From contig NC_084802.1 of the NCBI RefSeq assembly GCF_963169125.1, forward strand, positions 111,232,903-111,296,902: a stretch of 64,000 bases of DNA. Reading direction: 5' to 3'. The notes beneath the pieces are model-generated. The model searched no databases, was not told where the DNA came from, and saw nothing but the letters and a program-made list of their open reading frames with translations. Position numbers and translations under genes: made by a program. How positions within the stretch are numbered: position 1 is the stretch's first letter; each line of letters opens with the position of its first letter. This DNA is from Humulus lupulus (lineage: Eukaryota; Streptophyta; Magnoliopsida; Rosales; Cannabaceae). Positions 59,001 to 64,000 of this stretch are shown here, one piece after another.

Positions 59001-62000
59001 TCAATTGTGAATCTCTTTTGGGAGTTTAAGTCCCATCCCTTGAGATGATGCAGCCACTAAATCCCTCGTTGGTGGCTTAGTGAAAGGATCCGCCAGATTT
59101 TCACTTGTTGTCACATAGGATATTGAGATGACTCCTCTTTGAATCAATTCTCTTACATATCCATGTCTTAGACTAATGTGTCTAGACTTCCCATTATATA
59201 CTCCGCAGTATGCTCTAGCCAATGTCGCTTGGCTATCACAATGTATCGATATAGTAGATACATTCTCTTTGATTAGGGGAATCTCTATCAACAGATCCCT
59301 TAACCATTCGGCCTCTTTGCCGGTAGCAGCTAGAGCTATGAACTATGCTTCCATAGTGGAATGAGATATACAGGTTTGTTTCTTGGAACCCCAAGAAATT
59401 GCATCTCCACCAAGTGTAAATACCCAACCAGTTGTAGACAAGTTGTCCCCAAGATTGGATATCCAACTTGCATCTGTATATCCTTCTAAAATTGAAGGAA
59501 ATTTGGAGTAGTGAAGGCTTAGTCCTTTGGTTTTCTTGAGATAACCTAGGACTTTTGCAATTGCCTTCCAGTGATCCACACTTGGATTACTTGTAAACCT
59601 ACTAGGTTTACTTAACGCAAATGCTATATAAGGTCTAGTACACTGGGCAGCGTACATTAGACTCCCTATAGCACTAGCGTACTCTAATTGAGCCACCGCT
59701 CTTCCTTCATTATTCTCTATTTTTACACTATGATCGAATGGAGTATTGGCATCTTTAACCTTGAGATGGTTAAATTTGTTCAATACTTTCTCAACATAGT
59801 GGGCTTGCCCTAACGCAAAACCCCCACTATGTTTCTTTACTTTGATACCAAGTATGGTATCAGCTTCTCCAAGATCTTTCATCTTGAAGGTTGATGATAG
59901 AAACCTCTTCGTTTCTTCTATCCCTTTCATGCTATTACTTAGAATAAGCATGTCATCCACATATAAGCAAACAATGATCACATATCCTTACAAGTTTTGG
60001 AATACAAACACTTATCTCTATTGTTATGTCTAAACCCATTAGACATGATGGCTTGTTCAAATTTCTCATGCCATTGCTTAGGAGCTTGTTTCAATCCATA
60101 TAAGTATTTTACAAGTCTACAAACTTTATGTTCATATTTTGGTAGGACAAACCCTTCGGGTTGTTCCATGTAGACCTCCTCATTGAGGTCACCATCAAGG
60201 AATGATGTTTTAACATCCATTTGATGAACATACAAGTTGTGTATATAAGTTAAAGCGAACAAAATTCTTATAGAAGTTGTTCTTGCAACAGGCGCATAAG
60301 TATCGAAATAATCGATACCCTCTTTTTGCCTAAACCCTTTAGCTACTAATCTAGCTTTAAAGGTTTGGATAGTGTCGTCAATGTGGTATTTTCTCCTAAA
60401 TACCCACTTACACCCAATTGGCTTAGACCCCGGTGGGAGGTCTACCAATTCCCAAGTGTTATTGGAAAGAATGGAATCCATCTCATCATTGATGGCTTCT
60501 TTCCAAAATGCACTATCTCTCGATTGCATAGCTTCTCTATAAGTCTTAGGATCATCCTCAGCGAGAAGTACAATATGAATTTTCCTAATGACTTCCTCTC
60601 TATTTCCTTCTACCATGTAGAATGAAATTCGTTGAGAATCTATCTCATCCACTACTAGACTTTTATGATTTTTAAGCCTTTGACTTCTTCTAGGTTCAAA
60701 GGGTTGCTTTACATCCTTTTGAGAATTCTCCTCTTGAGAATCAACTTTGGATGTAGAAGCTTGAGAATTGTTCTCATATAACAAATTCTCCCTTAGAGAT
60801 GTTGAAGCTTGAGAATTGTTGTCACATAACATATTCTCAAAAAATTCAACTTCTCTAGATTCAATCACAACATTAGACTCTAAGTCTAATAGCCTATAAG
60901 CTTTACTATTGTTGGCATAACCAACAAAAGCACACTTTACGGCCTATGTTGGGTTTTCTTCCTTTCCATAACTCATATGGAGATATCTCATTTTTTTTCA
61001 TCGGTAATCGATTAAGAATGTGACAAGCTGTTAAAAGCGCTTCACCCCATAAGTTGAAGTTCAACTTGGAAAACACCAACATAGAATTTATCATCTCTAG
61101 ATAAGTCCTATTTTTCCTTTCGGCAACACCATTGTGTTGTGGTGTATAAGGTGCAGTGCACTCATGAATTATACCATTTTCTTCACAAAATGTATTGAAT
61201 TCATTAGAGAAGTACTCTCCTCCTCTATCACTTCTTAGCACCTTAATCTTTTTATTTAGTTGATTTTCAACTTCTAATTTATACAATATAAAAGCATCAA
61301 AAGTTTCATCTTTCTGCTTTAAAAGAAACACATAGGTATATCAACTAAAATCATCTATAAAAGTAAGAAAATACATTTTACGACCTCTAGTTAAAACACC
61401 ATTTAACTCACAAAGATCACTATGGATTAAATCTAGTAAATTAGATGATCTTTCTACATAGGAAATGGTTTCTTAATCATTTTTGCATTAACACATGTTT
61501 CACATTTACCATAGTTTTTAATATTGCATGCAATCATTCCACATTTTACTACTCTTTTCATGGTTGAAAAACCTATATGCGATAGTCTAAGATGCCACAA
61601 AAATAAAGAATCATACTCAACAATATAGGCGGAATTAGCATTTTTATTGATAACATTGAAAGTTACATCATTGGTGCACACTTTAACCATTCCCTCACAA
61701 GAGTACCCTTTTCCCAAGAATACATTTGATTTGTAAGTATAAGTTTACCGGACTCAAAAACAGCTTTAATGCCGGGCTTGCCAAGCAAATCACCACTTAC
61801 CAAGTTTCTACTCATTTCGGGAACATAAAGTACACTCACTAATGTAACTTTCTTGCCAGAGGTGAAGTAGACTTCAATAGTACCTTTGCCAAGTACTTTG
61901 GATTTTCCTTCATTGCCCATTTGTATCTCATGGTTGCCCTTTGACTCTTCAAAGGTCTTGAACAATGATTTTTCATAGGTGACATGGACGGTGGCACATG

Positions 62001-62925
62001 TATCAAACCACCATCCTTTCACCTTGCCTTGGACCGCATTCACCTCACTAAGGGTAGCAACTATGTTTTCCTCTTGAGTTGCGTTCACCTTAGGTCCTTG
62101 TTGGTCTTTTCTATGCCTACACTCTCTAGCATAGTGACCATTTTTCCCACACACAAAGCAAGGACCTTTCTCGCCCTTAAACTTGTTTGGGTTGGATTTT
62201 GGACCCAAAGGTTTCTCATTACCCTTCTTCCCTTTGTTTTTGGGATGTTTTGGTTGTGATACCGCATTTGCTTTGGAAGTCTCTCCATTAGACCCCTCCA
62301 CAAGTTTATCTCTACATATCGATTCCTCTTCGATTCGAATATGCTTTTGGATCTCCTCCAAAGAATAATCCTCATTTTTATGAAGGGTTCTTTTCCTATA
62401 GCTTTTCCAAGTTAGTGGTAATTTAGCCACTATAGCACCAACTTGAAAGGCCTCGGGAAGCATAATCTTTAAGACTTTCAATTTGTTAACAATTATTTGC
62501 AATTCATGAATTTGAGGAAGAATAGGTTTATCACCAAAAAATTTGAAATCGAAGTATTGAGATATCAAAATCTTTTTGGTACCTTCCTCTTCCGCCTTAA
62601 ATTTTTTTGAAAGTGAATCCCATATCTCCTTTGCCGATTTAGTCTCGGTGTAGAGGTCATAGAGCTTATCGGATAGGGCATTGAGGATATGACCCCTACA
62701 AAGGAGATTGTCCTCCTCCATCTTCCTTCTTTTCTCCACCTCCTCGGGAGTGTCCTTGTCGGATGGCGTTGGGAGAGGTTCTAGAGTTGATTCTAGAATG
62801 TAGGCGATTTTGAGAGTGGTCAAAAGGAATCTCACCTTGTCTTGCCACCTAGTGAAATTGGATCCATCAAACCTATCCAACCTCACTAGGTCTTGAATCA
62901 TTATTTTGATGGTCTCACCTTCCAT
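59001..62925 (-). pseudogene. Copia Gag-Pol of element D, four frameshifts and several stops
   Basis: ATG 62925 (MEGETIKIMIQDLVRLDRFD). Order: Gag; zinc knuckle CFVCGKNGHYAREC (about 62150); protease with WWFDTCATVHV (about 62010); pre-integrase HLRLSHI...CETC; integrase (SDRGGEY, E of NGVAERKN); a gap after WKGRKPN; reverse transcriptase (DVKTSFLDGDLNEE, CLYVDDMLILS at about 59960); RNase H (DSQATLARAYCG) to stop 59001. Frame changes near 61717, 61460-61331, 60930 and 59985, and stops at about 61340 and 59343. The protease glycine of DTGA is cysteine here. Confidence 0.92.
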
Positions 62926-62954
62926 TGAAACAAACAAAGGGTTAAGCTTTTGAA
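62926..62954 (-). promoter_or_regulatory. Short leader and self-complementary primer-site candidate of element D
   Basis: Only 29 nt separate LTR and gag ATG on the minus strand. They read TT, CAAAAGCTTA, then ACCC. No tRNA-type TGG site is present. CAAAAGCTTA (62952-62943) is the exact complement of TAAGCTTTTG in the LTR (63369-63360). Confidence 0.6.
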
Positions 62955-64000
62955 TGTTAGGAAAATATGTATTTTGCCTCAATGGAAATAATAATAAATT
63001 ACAACTCTATGCAATATATTACAAATAAATAATGATTGATTAAAAAGAGTTACAACTCTATAACTGAAAATTACAAATAAACAAAGAAAATGAAGAAAAT
63101 GATGAAGAATAAGATAATAGTAAAATACAACTCTAAGCAAAAGGTTACAAATAAAGTAAAGTGTTTGAAACAAAAGAAAAGAAAAAAATTACAACTCTTG
63201 AACAAGAAATACAAGTAAATAGAGAAGAACAATATAAAGATGAAAAGCAATAGAATGAAAGAAAGGAACAAGAAACAAAAGATGAACAACTCTCACTCAC
63301 ACTACCAAAGTGAAGAGTGTTGGGGATCACCAACTTGAACAACGTTTGAAACCTTTGTCCAAAAGCTTATTTCCCCCTAACTCAAGCACACAGGGATCTC
63401 TCACAGATTATAGGAAATGCTTTATGGAATTATCAAGCATCAATGTGTTTCTAGCTAAGTGCTCTAATGGATAGAAATGTTGTGTCTTACAAGTGAGCTA
63501 TAGGCTCCTATTTATAGAGTTTAGAGACACCCTTTGAATTTCAAATTCCATCAACCCCCATGGCTATTACCAATGTTTAATTGGAGTAATATGGAATTAA
63601 AAATGAGATTTGGGAGTTATTTGGGTTTTTTGAGCCGTTCAACAAAGATTGAAAAAACTGAAAATATTGTCAGTTTTTAGCCTGTGGTCGCGGCCACTAG
63701 CCTCTGTCCCACAAGCCGCGGCCACCAACATTCAGTGGCCGCGACCACCGACCATTTTCAGCACTAAAAAATGTGTTGTTTTTCCAAACGGTTCCAAACC
63801 CTCCCAAATGATTTTGTAACTCCCAAAACGCATTATTGGGGTTAAAATCATATCTCTAACAGCCATATCACATATATCTTTATGAAATTCATCTCAATAT
63901 TGTGTAACAACAAATTTACAAAATAAAGGGTAATATTTGGAAGTTACAAATTTGTAACGCCAAATATGTTACATTATTTGGATATATGTCATATATCTAA
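62955..64000 (-). repeat. 5' LTR of element D (partial, first 1046 bp from its inner end)
   Basis: Matches 57216-58275. Minus-strand TATA box is the complement of CCTATTTATAGAG near 63510. GC-rich patch TGGTCGCGGCCACTAG and related words at 63685-63750. The start of the LTR lies outside the window, so its length cannot be measured here. Confidence 0.88.

Larger units (their letters stand above)
57216..64000 (-). mobile_element. Element D: Ty1/copia retrotransposon, 5' LTR leaves the window
   Basis: Near-identical LTR sequences at 57216 and 62955 (about 97 percent by eye) flank a complete but broken copia pol on the minus strand. It is inserted in the spacer of element I. The target duplication cannot be tested because the right end is beyond 64000. 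Confidence 0.9.

Overview
The window is a stretch of plant nuclear genome, most likely eudicot, made almost entirely of nested LTR retrotransposons. The evidence is Ty1/copia and Ty3/gypsy polyproteins, AT-rich GT-AG introns, TATA-box LTR promoters, a nuclear tRNA-Ala-like gene and one intron-containing small-peptide gene. I cannot name the species. No bacterial, organellar or CRISPR-like features were seen. Identity values and boundaries were counted by eye.

Left to right: 1-3723 is the 5' end of a minus-strand Tat-type Ty3/gypsy element (A). 3724-8300 holds fragments of long chromovirus-like LTRs (F, G) around a truncated copia LTR. 8301-15072 is a nearly complete minus-strand copia element (K) with a matching flank repeat, sitting inside LTR G. 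15073-16992 is AT-rich non-coding DNA. 16993-28617 is a complete but defective minus-strand Tat-type element (B): gag-protease, RNase H and integrase are present, the reverse transcriptase core is deleted, six 119-bp tandem repeats follow pol, and a spliced gene runs antisense to the element with its own TATA box.

28618-30140 contains a long-inverted-repeat foldback element. 30878-32182 is the only plausible host protein gene, a three-exon small secreted-peptide precursor with a damaged start. It is followed by a 30-nt poly-G run and a tRNA-Ala(CGC)-like gene at 32730. 32830-35650 is a pile of copia and Athila-like fragments.

35681-48954 is a second Tat-type element (C). A solo LTR sits in its own LTR, and a 2.7-kb chromovirus solo LTR (H) sits in its antisense gene. 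H in turn carries an internally deleted copia element (E). 48955-50988 is copia LTR material. 50989-57215 is a plus-strand, truncated and decayed Tat-type element (I). 57216-64000 is a minus-strand copia element (D) whose 5' LTR runs off the window.

Two observations stand out. First, in copia elements K and D, and in a third related LTR at 33588, the sequence starting 2 nt after the LTR (where a tRNA primer-binding site belongs) is complementary to a segment of the same element's LTR. One position shows a compensatory change, which suggests self-priming or a conserved leader fold. Second, both B and C carry the same intron-containing antisense gene with its own promoter. Almost every coding region is broken, and several stops look like C-to-T changes expected of methylated DNA.
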